DNA of 64,000 bases from Phyto melanocephala (Eukaryota; Arthropoda; Insecta; Diptera; Rhinophoridae). Each line of letters starts with the position of its first letter. The first letter of the stretch is position 1. The notes beneath the pieces were generated by a model that did no database searches, was not told where the DNA came from, and was given only the letters and a program-made list of their open reading frames with translations. This document shows, in pieces, positions 33,924 through 46,005 of this stretch. Made by a program: the position numbers and the translations under genes. The DNA lies in the NCBI GenBank assembly GCA_941918925.1, contig OW799234.1, forward strand, positions 76,218,543 to 76,282,542. Reading direction: 5' to 3'.

Positions 33924-34790
33924 CTAGCCAAACCCGGCGCGCGTTGCTACGCCCCTTAATGAATCGAAATGCATTCTGAATTTTAATTGAATATCAAGTG
34001 CAAAAACCTAAAAATTATAATCTTTATTATGGGCGTGGCATTGCCCACTTTTCTAATCACGAAATTGTAAAGTCATAACAGCTCAATATGTGTGCAAAGT
34101 TTCAGAAGAATCGGACCAGTGCAAGTACCTCAAAATTATAATTGTTTTTATGGGCGTGGCCCTGCCCACTTTTCTAATCACGAAATTGTAAAGTCATAAC
34201 AGCTCAATATGTGTGCAAAATTTCAGAATAATCGGTCCAGTGCAAGTACTTCAAAATGATACCTATTTTTTATGGGCGTGGCATTGCCCACTTTTCTAAC
34301 CACGAAATTATTTAGTCATGACAGCTCAATTTGTGTGCAAAGTTTCAGAAAAATCGGTCAAGTGCAAGTACCTCAAAATTATAACCTTTTTTTATGGGCG
34401 TGGCCCTGCCCACTTTTCTAATCACGAAATTATATGGTTATGATAGCTTAGTATGTGTGCAAAGTTTCAGAAAAATCGGTCCAGTGCAAGTACCTCAAAA
34501 TTAAAACTTTTTTAGGGGCGTGGACCCGCCCACTTCTCTTATCACAAAATTATTTAGTCATGACAGCTCGATATGTGTGCAAAGTTTCAGAAAAATCGGT
34601 CAAGTGCAAGTAGCTAAAACTGATAACTAATTTTTATGGGCGTGGCCCCGCCCACTTTTTTCAACCCATAAACACTCACTGGTATGTGTACAACAACTTG
34701 CCAAAGTTTGAGCCCGATCGGTTTTACAGTTTCGGAGTCTATAGCTAACACACACACACACACACAGAGTTTCACTTTTATATATATAGA
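33924..34790 (-). mobile_element. Complete non-autonomous Helitron, second copy
   Basis: On the minus strand it starts TCTATATATATAAAAGTGAA and ends in the hairpin GCGTAGCAACGC then GGGTTTGGCTAG. The 5' flanking base is A and the 3' flanking base is T, the A|T insertion hallmark. It is 867 bp. A GT-repeat follows the 5' end and six tandem 120-bp units carry GTGGGCGTGGC cores. No Rep/helicase gene. Same family as 1-859. Confidence 0.93.
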
Positions 34791-34954
34791 TTAAATTCTA
34801 CTCTACAACCACACAATAGTTAAAATTTATTATTATATGATTTTATGTAACTATAAAACAATCACTTATATAGTCATAGTCATATATAATTACACTAATT
34901 GAAAATTTAAACATGCTACGAAATAAAAACATAATAATAATAATTTAATTCTAT

Positions 34955-36053
34955 ATGTCGTCACCTTAAAGGCGAAATAACCTATCTGCAGTTTTCAAAA
35001 GTTTACAGTAGTGGGAAAAATCGTTTTAAAATTGAAACTATTTGCAATATTGAAACGAAAATTACTTATTTTGATTAAAATGAAACCAGAAATAAATATC
35101 GATTGAGAAAATGTTATGTCACCTAGATTATTTGGAATTGTAAAAATCTGAAGCCAAATAACCTATCAGCAGTACTAATTAGTATGAATAAATAACAATT
35201 TCTTTGTTAGCATACATATAAATATTATGTACATTAAATAATAACAGTTATAGTTTCTTTTACTGGTTTAAGCAAAAAAAGTACTTAATGTTGGTTTAAA
35301 TTACACTATGCAACAAAATTAAACTTTTCTAATGATTTATTTTTCTCTTTTTTTAAGTGCGTAACGGTCCTCTAGGTACTAACTTAGCAATAACTTGGCC
35401 ATTTGTAATATTATAGCATGTTCACACGGACAGCAAATATCGAGGTTCGCTCTCTCATTCAAGGTTCGCGACCGAATCTTGATTAAATCTACAAGATTCG
35501 CAATACAAAATTTTGAGAGCGAATCTAACTGGTTCATTTTGAATATTGTTGCAAATCTCGAAGAATTTACTATCATCTCTAATTTTGATAACAAAAATCG
35601 CTAATTTATCTGTACTGGCTATCAAAAACAAAAATAAACAAAGGAAAACAGAAAAAATATTGTGTGCAAAAAATTATTGTGGAAATAAGAAATATATGTT
35701 TAAACATACATACATACATGTATGTATATTTAAATTAAAATGGAAAAAAGAGAAATAGTAAAACGTATCTTAAAGTGTAGAAGAATGACTTCAATAAACC
35801 TCAGAAAAAACAAAAAGCCGCGTTAAATAATTGAAAAAAAAATAAAAATGTCAAAGTCAAACAAGAACTATCGTCTGAACGGCAGGGTTCGCATTCGAGA
35901 TTCAAAGAGCGAACCACGAGATTCCGTGTGAACATGGCATTAGATGTTCAAAATTTTGCACACATATGCGTTATGATATAGGGAATGATAATCCATAAAA
36001 AACTCAATTTTGAAATTTTTGCAGATAGGTTATTAGGTCTTTAAGATGACGAT
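34955..36053. mobile_element. TIR element of about 1.1 kb with nested MITE
   Basis: TATGTCGTCACCTTAAAG...AATAACCTATCTGCAG at the left is inverted at the right (CTGCAAAAA equivalent: GCAGATAGGTTATTAGGTCT, TTAAGATGACGATAT). The AATAACCTATC word also recurs internally at about 35157. Non-coding. A solo CACTATGCAACAA end at 35304 and the MITE at 35411 lie inside. Confidence 0.55.
35411..35943. mobile_element. MITE with CATGTTCACACGG ends
   Basis: GCATGTTCACACGG at the left is inverted at the right as CCGTGTGAACATGG. GGTTCGC words (GAGGTTCGCTCTCTCATTC and its counterparts) follow inside both ends. The interior is non-coding. Nested in the element at 34955-36053. Confidence 0.6.
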
Positions 36054-36218
36054 ATGTACACTCAAACTATAACATCTTTACTGTTTACTAAAACAAATTT
36101 TTGATTTGTTAATAATTTCTTTTGTTTGCAATAACTAAGTATTATTATAGAGAATAAAAAATAACTATTGTGATCATGTCGCAACTATTGTTTTTTTTAG
36201 CATGTATGTATGAAACAA

Positions 36219-37152
36219 TTGGGTGATTCACAAGGTGTCTTATCATGTCAAATTGTCATATTGTCCTAAAATTTTACAATGGTTTAAAAATGTTGTTGTT
36301 GCTTTTCAAACAAAAAGTGTCTTATAATAATAGAACTTTGTACGTTATGCAAATTACTAGTGGCGTCAAATAAGATCGGCTAAGGACTCTGCTGTTTTTG
36401 TTTATCAAACAAAACTTAATTTATTTGTAATTTATTTACATGAGTCTGCCATAACAACATCTAAAATGTACTTTTCGCACAAATTGGCTATTATTTTGTT
36501 TTTTTTAACTTGTTTTTGGCATTATGAAAGAAAATATTTATTTTTATAATTGTTTCACATCAGCTGATTTAAATTCAAAATAGCACACTTAATTATGAGG
36601 GGTTGTTCACAATAGTCTTAATTTTTCATGCTATTATTATAGGACATATGACTTTATGACACTACTGTGAATCCCCCATATGTTTGTGCTGTCGTATTTA
36701 ATAAGCAGAGACCTGTGCTAAACGGGTAAGCCGGCTAAGCCAAGCCGCAACAGTTTTTGTAAGCTGTCGCCGTTCATTGTATAATTTTATCGGGCCGACA
36801 TCCATTTTGGAGCGCAGTTGCTAATTTTTGATAACAAATTACTGGTGGCGTCAAATAAGATCGGCTAAGGACTCTGCTGTTTTTGTTTATCAAACAAAAT
36901 TTAATTTATTTGTAATTTATTTACTTGAGTTTGCCATTACAACATCTAAAATGTACTTTTCGCACAAACTGGCTGTTTTTTACTTGTTTTTGGCATTATA
37001 AAAGAAAATATTTATTTTTATAATTGTTTCACATCAGCTAATTTAAATTCAAAATAACACACTTAATTGTGAGGGGTTGTTTACAATAGTCCTAATTTTT
37101 CATGCTATTATTATAGGACATATGACTTTATGACACTACTGTGAATCCCCCA
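36219..37152. mobile_element. MITE with a tandemly duplicated 3' part
   Basis: The left end TTGGGTGATTCACAAGGTGT is inverted at 36655-36679 as ACACTACTGTGAATCCCCCA. A second, highly similar copy of about 320 bp (36350-36679) follows at 36836-37152 in direct orientation. They are separated by a GC-richer spacer (36720-36835) with GCCGGCTAAGCCAAGCCGC. No coding. Confidence 0.6.
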
Positions 37153-37980
37153 AATGTAAATATGATTTACTGTTGCTGTTCTCAATATCAGAGTAAACAT
37201 GTGGATGTATGAATGTCTATGATATACTAAATTTATATAAAATCGAAAACTAATTAATAAATATTAATCATTTGTTTTTCTCTACAACACTAAACTCAGT
37301 ACCTTCCATTATTAAATTTAAAAGAAAAAAAATTATAAATTATAATGTTGCTACAGAAAAATTTATTCAAATTACGATATAGGAAAGCAATTGTAATTTT
37401 AGTTTAACGTTTCAGTTTTGTATGCATTTTTATATATTGACTATTACTATTATTATTTTGTTTATTTAAACAAATTTCGTTCTTACCACTTAACAATCTA
37501 TCAAAAACGAGAAATAACTCAGACATAAGCATATCCCACCATAAAAAGTTTTTAATTTTGAGGGCACTGCTGACTTTATTCCCTAACCTTATTGTCCAGT
37601 GTACTGCTTATTATTTCAGCAGCCGAAAAACAGAGATTTAATTAATTTAATAGTATTTTTTATATTTCTCTATAAGTTTCTGCCAACTTTGTCAGCAGAG
37701 CGTAAGCGGAAGGCATAATTAAGCTGTTCTTGTTAGGGATGAAATAAGGGCTTATTACTTTTATATCCCATGTTTAAATCATGCCGTTTAGAAGCGCTCT
37801 TGGAAGCTGTTAAGCATTAAGTAAGCAACTCAAGAAGCACATTTACGTAGTGGGATAACAAAAATTATATTCATTTGTCGAATTTACAAGGTGTCCTAAG
37901 TTTCGTATTGTGAAAATGTCACAATTTGTTAAAAATTTTATAATAAACAATACAATAATTTTCAATAATTTAAAATTTTT
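37153..37980. other. Intergenic AT-rich stretch, nothing recognised
   Basis: A scrap AAGGTGTCCTAAGTTTC at about 37890 resembles the MITE end at 36219. Confidence 0.4.
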
Positions 37981-38988
37981 TTATACCCTTTACAGTGAGT
38001 GTAAAGGTATACATACATATGTATATAGGTTTGTCATTCCGTGTGAAATTTCTACAGTTTTCATTTCCGACCCCATAAAGTATATATTTTCTGAAAGCTT
38101 ATGAATAGAGAAGTCGATTAAGCTTTGTCAGTCTGTCCGTTTGCCCGTCTGTACGTGTGTATGTTGAAATCAACTTTTTGAAGCCCCCCGACATCGCCTG
38201 GACCCGGGTGAAGTATTAAAATATCAGAAATATTCGGGAGTAGATCCGTATTGAAAATCAGAAATAACGGTGAATAAACAATTGAGATAGGAGCAACAAC
38301 CCACGGCTAACCTCGTTTTTTTTTAACACAAACATAATGTACAACAATAACAAACATACATAAAAACGTGGTATACTGATTAGAGTAAACGTGGCATCGA
38401 ACCCCAACTGAGCCCACAAAAAAATTTTTTTTATTTTTTATATTATATATTATTTATATTTTTATTACTTTTTTTAATGTTTTTTTTATTTATTTTTTCA
38501 TTTATTTTATTTTTTTCTTATTTTATTTTTAATATTTTTTAAATTTTTTTTTTAATTTTTTTTTTATTTTTTTTTTTTTTTTATTTTAAAATAATGAAAC
38601 ATATGACCTTGAAAGCCCGAATTTAGGAAATTTATTGAAAAATAGTATATTATATATTTATTTTTATTATTTTTTTTTAATTTTTTAAAAAATTTTTTTT
38701 TAATTTTTTTTATATCTATTTTTATTTTTTGGTTTTATTTTTTTAATTTTTTTTTTTTATTAATTTTTATAAATTTTTTTTATTATTTTTTTTTATATTT
38801 TTTTAACACATATGTACGTAAATTTATAATTTTACAATGGGATGTTTTTATGTATGTATGTTTTTTATATGTATGTATGTACGTATTTCATATGAGATTA
38901 ATGGTAATAGAAACTATGGTTATTGGGTGACTACACGTTGTAAAGGGTATATAAGATTCGGCATGGTCGAATATAGCACTCTTACTTG
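37981..38988 (+). mobile_element. HINE-B copy, plus orientation
   Basis: TTATACCCTTTACAGTGAGT, then GTCATTCCGTGTG, CCCCATAAAGTATATATTTT, CGTGGCATCGAACCCCAAC and a T-rich core (38410-38810). It ends CGTTGTAAAGGGTATATAAG, a slightly mutated hairpin ATTCGGCATGGTCGAAT, and CACTCTTACTTG. Full-length for the family. Confidence 0.8.
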
Positions 38989-39009
38989 TTTTTTTTCATA
39001 TATTTTTTT

Positions 39010-39207
39010 TTAAACATACATACATAAACTCAATTTATAATTTTACAATGGGTACTTTTTAAGTGGATAGTCATTAAAAATATAATGAAACTTATATGTT
39101 TATACATATGTATGTACGTAAAGATATTAATGCAATTTTTATTGCATGACTACACGTTGTGAAAGTTATATAAGATTCGGAACTTTCGAATATAGCACTT
39201 TTTCTTG
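39010..39207 (+). mobile_element. HINE-B 3' fragment
   Basis: It repeats the last part of the element just upstream: ACACGTTGTGAAAGTTATAT, a damaged hairpin and CACTTTTTCTTG. Confidence 0.6.
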
Positions 39208-40003
39208 TTTGATATTATGACATAATGAGAATACGGCACTTAGGACCAATTGTATACTTTTCATTCTTAAAAAAAATTTAATAAAAATTGATTATTAAAA
39301 ATATGTGTGTTTAGAAATTATTTTTTTATATTTAACTACTACAAACTAACGGTTGCATTACGCAATTAATAAATAAAAAAATTAAAACCAAACAAAAAAT
39401 CTTATTCCAAACACAAACAAATAGTAAAAGTACTAATACGGGTTTCAATTTTTTAATAATAAATACAGAAAAACAAGTACGAATATGTATGTATTAAATT
39501 TAAATTAATATAGATCTTATATGTAAATTACAAACAAAAAAATAAACATGAAATAATAAAAAAAAATATACAATTCAATCATATAAAAAGTAATTTTCTG
39601 TGGCTAAGATACGGCATTAGACAACTATCGAATGACGTACTATGGTCATTGATCAGAGTAGTTTGAAATTTGAAACATCAATAGGACAAGTAATTTTCTC
39701 TCAGGTCTTTGTATGCAAAAATTAACGTATTAAGCACAAGTAGCACTTTAGTAGACTTAAAAATACCACTTAAAGAAGAATGCAAAGTTTCTACTGAACG
39801 CTTTCATATATACCAACTGAACCCAAGCCGCCTAACTGGTTTACTGGTTATTTCTAAAAATCATTGGATCAGAAAAGCAATCATTAATTTGATACTAAAT
39901 TTAATATACTGTAAAGAACAAATGAAAATCGAAAAAACTGTACATAAAAACAATCTTTACAAAAACAAAACGTATCAACAGTTATTACTTTGTTTATTAT
40001 AAA
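39208..40003. other. Intergenic stretch; 97-codon open frame of doubtful status
   Basis: 39709-40002 is open for 97 codons but shows no recognisable domain and is Lys/Asn/Leu-rich like AT-rich noise. Nothing else seen. Confidence 0.4.
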
Positions 40004-40560
40004 CTAGCTATCCCGATGCGCTTCGCTATATCCACCGGGAAATTTTTATTGTTTTATTAATATTTATATGAAATGATTTTATATGTGTGTGCGTAATTTT
40101 AATGTTAATAATTTAAAGCCATTTTTTTAATGCAGCTTATTTAGTTTACTGATAGAAAGTATTTAATTCGCGTGGGGATAGCACTACCTCTGCTCCGATC
40201 CAAACAATTTTTGCCTGTAATAAGAAAATTGTCGTCAAACTGCTCGTACAAAGTTTCAACAAAATTTCGTTTATTGTTTCCTATATACGAAATAAATCCC
40301 TCCGATCCTAACCATTTTTTTCTCGAATAAAGTCAAAGTAACTCGCGCATAGTTTAAAAGGAATAGCTGCTATAGTTCTCAAAATATGTTAATTTTAATG
40401 GGAGGTACCACGCCTGCCTAAAATATAAAACAAAAATTTAGCCTATATTCGTTTGAAGTATAGACCTGGAGCATTGGTGAAAAAAATTTAGAAATTAAAT
40501 AAGTAGTTTCGAAGAATATTCTTTACAAACAAACACACATTTCCTTTACATTTCCGGGAA
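40004..40560 (-). mobile_element. Helitron 3' end (5' border unresolved)
   Basis: On the minus strand the sequence ends GCGAAGCGCATCGGGATAGC followed by TAG and a T: a short hairpin (GCG-AA-GCGC type) then CTAG|T, the Helitron 3' signature. The upstream border could not be found and 40560 is only a guess. No Rep/helicase frame. Confidence 0.6.
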
Positions 40561-41958
40561 GGTATACTATTTACTTTGTTTGTATAATTTTTGATTTAAT
40601 GAAAGAGAATTGATAAATGAGTTTTGTCAACACATCCTATAACGTTTGGAATGTCATACTTCACATAAAGAGCTAACGCAATTTTCCGTTTTTGCACTTC
40701 AGTTCTTCAGATAGTTATCTGCACTGGGCTTAAATGTTACTCAAATATATTAATAACTTCTGCCAGAACTTTGCACTGAGCCACAGACACACCGCAATCT
40801 TTACCTATACCCGTTTTGTACCCACCTTCAGCAAAGAAGCGTAAAGTCGCACTTAATTTCACGATTGGAGAAATTGCAAACGACTTACGTTTGGGCTGAA
40901 CACGTTAACACGTCCAACAGATATTTAAACGCCGGTTTATTTATTCTGTAATATTTTTCAAAACTTCCAAAAGTAAAATTTACTTACAAAGTGTGCGGCA
41001 ACTCAAGTGGGTTGCTGGCGTCACGTAACATTCTCTTTTCTACCCTTTGCTTTTTCTTGTCAGGTTGGTATGCTTCAGCTATTCATTTCCCAGGGAATAT
41101 TTAGAATTGGGGTGAAAATTTTTTAACGATTAAAACACGTTGGTTTATCTGGACAGACATTTTGAAAAACTAATTCCCCCTAAATTGATGTTACAAATTT
41201 CAAATCAAATAAAAAAACAGAATAAATTTTTAAAACCATTTTTAGAATTGTACTATAATATATTACTGCAAAATACATACATGCGAACACACTTATGTAC
41301 GTATGTATGTATTTAGTTAATGCGAATATTAAAAACACTAAATTTTCAATAATTAGATATTTAATTTTTATTTAAAATTCAAATTATTACTGAAAAATTG
41401 TAACGGAAATGTAACACCAAACTAGCAGCCAAATTTAAATATGAACGTTAGAAAACTTAACAAGAGAGAAAATATATTGTAAGTAGTTTTATAAATGTTT
41501 GATGTTTTTAAAAATATAACATAACAATTAAAAAAAAATTCAAATACAAAGAATTAAAAAAAATAATATAAAATGCTAAAAATGTGCTAAAAATAAAAGA
41601 ATTGTACATCGTATAAAATGGAGTGTAAGACTCAATTTCAACGATAACGGTATAAGAGGAAAAATGTAATAATTTGTGGTAGTTTATGAAATAAATAAAA
41701 ACAAATTAAATATTTCTATATAAAAAGAAGAATCCTTAATAAAAAATATATAAATACATACATATACATATTTTATAAATGTTTTCTTAAGTATACCATT
41801 AGTAATAAAAAAAAATTCAGATAATTAAATATTTTGTTTTGAAAAAACAATTAAAAATGTAAAAACTTTTTTTGAAAAAAAAATTAATATTCTAATAAAT
41901 TTGTTCTAAATAATTTAATAATTTTTGACTAGCAAATGTAATATTTAAACTGTTCGCT
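40561..41958. other. Intergenic AT-rich stretch, nothing recognised
   Basis: No exon, tRNA or delimited repeat seen. Confidence 0.5.
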
Positions 41959-41962
41959 TATA

Positions 41963-42174
41963 CCAAGGCATATTTATTCATCAGGTACTCTTGATTCGTC
42001 AGCTGATTATTTTTTTCTTCACTTATTTTAAGTTTCAGCTGTCAAAATGCATAAATAAAAAACAATTTTCTCTCTTTTCTAATTTATTTCAAATGTCAAA
42101 CTTTATACTTAAAAAATACAAACAAAAAAATTCTCTCCGAACTGCAAATACCTGATGAATAAATATGCCTTGGG
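41963..42174. mobile_element. About 210-bp MITE
   Basis: CCAAGGCATATTTATTCATC then AGGTA (41963-41987) is inverted at 42149-42173. TTATA lies outside both ends. The interior is non-coding. Confidence 0.65.
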
Positions 42175-42179
42175 TTATA

Positions 42180-42779
42180 CTATATACTTTTTTAACTAAT
42201 TTAATTTCGCTTACCTTATTTTCTAATTTAAGTTTATTAAGGCCGTCAAGTCCTACCCCAACAAATCCGCTTGCTAATTTTTCCAGTACGAAAACAAAAA
42301 TGTATTACAAAAATTCTTTTGTTTTGAAATTTATAGTATAAATTTTGATTTTTTATCTATTAATGTAAGTATGTAAGTATACAATTATTTTGATCTTAAA
42401 AATGAAAATACATTTATGAACTTTCGGCAAAACATCTTAAGTGACATTATAAAATTATTTATAAAAAAGCAAAAAACAAATCAAATTTAAACACACACAG
42501 AAAACATTGATTATTTTTTACTCAATATCTTTTGTACTAGTATTCATCGTCGTTAGCATAAGTAAGCAAAGCGTCTTACAAAATTTCATTAATTATTTGT
42601 TTGACTAAGAAACTTGAACAATTTCTTACTTACGACGTTTTGTCCAAAGGTCATATAAAAAATTATTGTTATTATTATTATTTCCAATAAAAAATAAAAT
42701 ATATTTAATAAATATTTAAATTAAGAAAAAAAATTAATATAAAGTGGTTTTCTTTTAGAGGTACAGTCTTTCTTTAAAA
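42180..42779. other. Intergenic AT-rich stretch, nothing recognised
   Basis: No feature seen. Confidence 0.5.
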
Positions 42780-43012
42780 CAATTAAAAGCACTATATTCG
42801 GCTGTGGCGAATTTTTTATACCCACCACCAGTTTAATGTACTTTTATAGCACAAAATTGATTATTTTGTTATTAACTGTAATCGCTATGGAATTTTCTCT
42901 TTATACTAAAATAAGTAATACTTCCTTTGTATAACTTCGATATGCTATTAAAATATTTTCGTAAATTAAGTCTTTCGATGAAAGTGGACGTTAAAATAGG
43001 CGTGACAATATA

Positions 43013-43955
43013 AAGGGTGATTTTATAGCTATTATCTTTTTGGCAACACTAGTTTAAACAGCTGACGCACGTTTCGTGTTTTGTTTCACTGTCAAACATC
43101 TTCAGTTTGGTTTATAATTTAAACATGTATCGTCTTACAAACGAACAACGCTTGCAAATTATTGAATTTTATTATCAAACTGCGTGCTCTGTTAAGAAAG
43201 TTCATTACACCTAAATCCTTCTGCAAAATTTTCCACGTTGTTGAGTAACAGAGGCCCAATTGCTGCGTTAATAAGCAAAATTGTCGATTTTGGAGTGAAC
43301 ATCAGCCAGAAGCATTGCAAGAGCTACCAATGCATCCAGAAAAAGTCACAGTTTGGTGCGGTTTATGGGCTGGTGGCATCATTGAACCGTACTCTTCAAA
43401 GATGATGCGGATCGTAACGTAACTGTGAATGGTGAGCGCTACCGTGAGATGATATCCAACTTTTTTTTTTCCCAAAATGCAAGAGCTTGACTTGCATGAC
43501 ATGTAGTTTTAACAAGACGGTGCCACATGCAACATAGCACTCTTAACAATGGACTTATTGAGAGGCGAGTTCGGTGAACATTTATTTTCACGTTCGGGAC
43601 CGGTCAATTGGCCGCCTAGATCATGCGATTTAACGCCTTTAGACTATTTTTTGTGAGGCTATGTTAAAGCTCACGTCTATACACACATGCCCGCTTCAAT
43701 TGACGCATTGGAAGACAACATTAAAGCATTTATTCATGAGATACCGGCCGAAATGTTGAAAAGAGTATGCCAAAATTGGACTAAGCGGATGGACCATTTG
43801 AGGCGCAGTCACGGTCAACATTTGCATGAAATAATCTTCAAACATTAAATTATAAGGACCGTACTATCGATTCAAATAAAGATTTCATGCATTTTTCGCA
43901 ATTTTATGTGTTTATTTTTTTAAAACTTTCCTATAGCTCTTAAAAAATCACCCAA
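43013..43955 (+). mobile_element. Decayed DD41D mariner in HINE-A copy 6
   Basis: Inverted ends AAGGGTGATTTTATAGCTAT and ATAGCTCTTAAAAAATCACC are flanked by TA at 43011-43012 and 43956-43957. HINE-A copy 5 shows the empty target (GTGTCAATATAGTTTCTGCT), confirming the borders. Confidence 0.85.
43125..43848 (+). pseudogene. Broken DD41D mariner transposase
   Basis: It starts MYRLTNEQRLQIIEFYYQTA. The linker and second HTH are deleted near 43205-43235. It continues NKQNCRFWSEHQPEALQELP and VTVWCGLWAGGI. After a frameshift, QDGATC (second Asp) and NWPPRSCDLTPLDYFL (third Asp) give a 41-residue spacing. The end is LHEIIFKH and TAA. There is an in-frame stop before the GYVKAHVY block. A different lineage from the intact element at 30667. 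Confidence 0.85.
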
Positions 43956-44072
43956 TAGTTTCTGCTATTAAATACAAATTAGATATTTCAATGTAGTCCT
44001 TTATTCTTCCAAAAACTTTATCCGTAGAGAAATTATACGAATTTAAGATAAATCGTTATATGGTTCACTAAC

Positions 44073-44485
44073 TAAGTCAACTAGATGTGGAGCATAAACT
44101 ATGTCGAGAGTTAAGCTGCTCTAAAATCTAACTTGGTCAGATCGAAAGCGATGCGAGGTTTTACAGATGAAAAATTTTCTCCTTAATGTTTTTTTTAAGT
44201 TAAACTCCCGAAAAACTCTTAAAAGAACGGCATTACTTAACTTCACTGTTTTTACAAGGAGTTGAAAGTTATTTAATTTTTCGTTTGTGTGTTTGTCTCA
44301 TGATGCAGTTCAGCGACTTACTTGTAAACATGCCTCTAGCTTTCATCAGCTTCAGGAGCTAAATTGTCAAAAATCCCAAAAGTGTTACTGTGTAATTCGA
44401 TACGAAAGAAAACTTTCTCGAATTACAATGTGTTAAACATATAAGTTCTAACAATTTTTGCCCCTATAGCGGTTCATAACTATTA
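44073..44485. other. Intergenic stretch, nothing recognised
   Basis: No feature beyond a small dyad around TCGATACGAAAG/CTTTCTCGA near 44398. Confidence 0.4.
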
Positions 44486-44682
44486 CAGTAAAAACACTTT
44501 TTACACGGTCTTTTTTACACGATTTTGAAATAACACGGTTCGTCAAGAAGAAATTTTAAATTTTTTTACACATTATTTTTGATTTAACACGAGTTTCAAA
44601 AATAAAAAAAATTTAATTTTTAACATGATTATCTTCAGTGTTGGATATCATCCAAATCAAAACCCTACTTCACGACTTGTTT

Positions 44683-44810
44683 ACTTTTAAGGGAAATACT
44701 CTTTATTTAACCCTAGAACATCATACTTCGTCGAATCGACGACGCTTGTTCTCAGGTTAAATAAAGAGTTGATGTTCTAGGGTTAAATAAAGAGTATTTC
44801 CCTTAAAAGT
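44683..44810. repeat. 41-bp perfect inverted repeat at the piggyBac left end
   Basis: 44683-44723 and 44770-44810 are perfect reverse complements, spacer 46 bp. Each arm carries 28 bp of flank (ending TTTAA) plus the first 13 bp of the piggyBac TIR (CCCTAGAACATCA). The spacer also contains a direct partial copy (GGTTAAATAAAGAGT). The right arm directly abuts the truncated transposase coding. Confidence 0.9.
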
Positions 44811-44857
44811 AAAAAAGTCGTGCAATTTTTAAGAATTTTTACCGCATATTTGAGTGC

Positions 44858-45965
44858 ATGATTTATTATGATAAAGCTGTGCGTATTCAACTAATTCACG
44901 ATACATTTGCTCCAGTTAGAAAAGTGTGGGAGATGTTTATGCAGAAATGCCGAGAAAATTATATTCCCGGACCATATCTAACAATTGACGAGCAACTTTT
45001 GGCGTTCAGAGGTAAATGCCTCTTTCGAATGTATATTCCTAATAAACCCGCAAAATACGGATTAAAAATGGTAATGATGTGTGACAGTGGCACAAAATAC
45101 ATGGTTGACGGTTCACCGTACTTAGGAAAAGGATTGAATCAGACTAAAATGCCACTTGGTGAATACTACGTTAAGGAATTATCAAAAAGTGTTTTCGGCT
45201 CCAATAGGAATATTACAATGGACAACTGGTTCACATCGATTCCCCTTACGAAATCCTTTCTATGTGAGCCATATAAGTTGACATTAGTAGGAACGCTTCG
45301 CTTAAATAAAAAACAAATTCCTAAAGAATTAAAAAACACTAAGGGCCGCAAGTGCGGTACATCCATGTTTTGTTATGATAAAGAGTTAACGCTTCTTTCA
45401 TATAAGCCAAAACCAAATAAAATGGTTTATTTACTATCATCGTGCAATGAAGAAGGTTCAGTCAACGAAGCTTCTAATAAACCGTATATGATAGAGTTTT
45501 ACAACAAAACAAAGGGTGGTGTGGATATGTTCGACCAAATGTGCAGCACAATGAGCTGCTCCAGAAAAACTAATCGATGGCCAATGTGTCAATTTTATGG
45601 TATATTGATTATGGCTTTTATAAACAGCTACATATATTATTTATACGCACAATATGTATGAAGCAAAACAAAAGCCTCTCAACCGTGCTGAGTTCATGAA
45701 AAAGATACATTTTGCACTCATACAAAAGCATATAACAGATAGGATTGAGATTCCAACTTTGAGAACATCAGTGCGAGATAATATCGCTACCATATTGCCG
45801 CATAATTTGGAAAGACCTGACGATGTGCCCCAGGAAGCACAGAACAAAAAACGAAAAATATGCGAATTTCGTTCTTCGTTCAAGCGGCGAATGACCAAAT
45901 CAATTTGCTCAAAATGTAAAATAAGCCTGTGTGGGGAGCACAAAATAGAACTTTGTGCCTCTTGA
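44858..45965 (+). pseudogene. piggyBac transposase, N-terminus lost, one frameshift
   Basis: Similarity begins upstream of the first ATG (SRAIFKNFYRIFEC from about 44815). It runs through LTIDEQLLAFRGKCLFRMYI, PNKPAKYGLK and VMMCDSG (first Asp), then ITMDNWFTSIPL (second Asp) and KGGVDMFDQM (third Asp). All three catalytic Asp are present. Near 45655 a frameshift joins FINSYIYYLY to KQKPLNRAEFMKKIHFALIQ. The end is a cysteine-rich zinc-binding tail (CSKCKISLCGEHKIELC). About 200 N-terminal residues of the usual roughly 580 are missing. Confidence 0.9.
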
Positions 45966-46005
45966 AAAAAGTGAAGACTGAAACCAGTAAAACCATGTTC
46001 CTTTT

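Larger units (their letters stand above)
42780..44072 (-). mobile_element. HINE-A copy 6, 5'-truncated, hosting a mariner
   Basis: On + it starts CAATTAAAAGCACTATATTC with the hairpin, then TTTATACCCACCACCAGTTT. The interior is recognisable up to about 44072 (ATTTAAGATAAATCGTTATA) and the 5' part is lost. It lacks the HINE-A mariner derivative (intact GTATAACTTCGATATGC near 42929). A different mariner is at 43013-43955. Confidence 0.7.

Noticed and set aside
39709..40002. 97-codon open frame
   Set aside because: No domain, AT-driven composition, no partner exons. Not reported as a gene.
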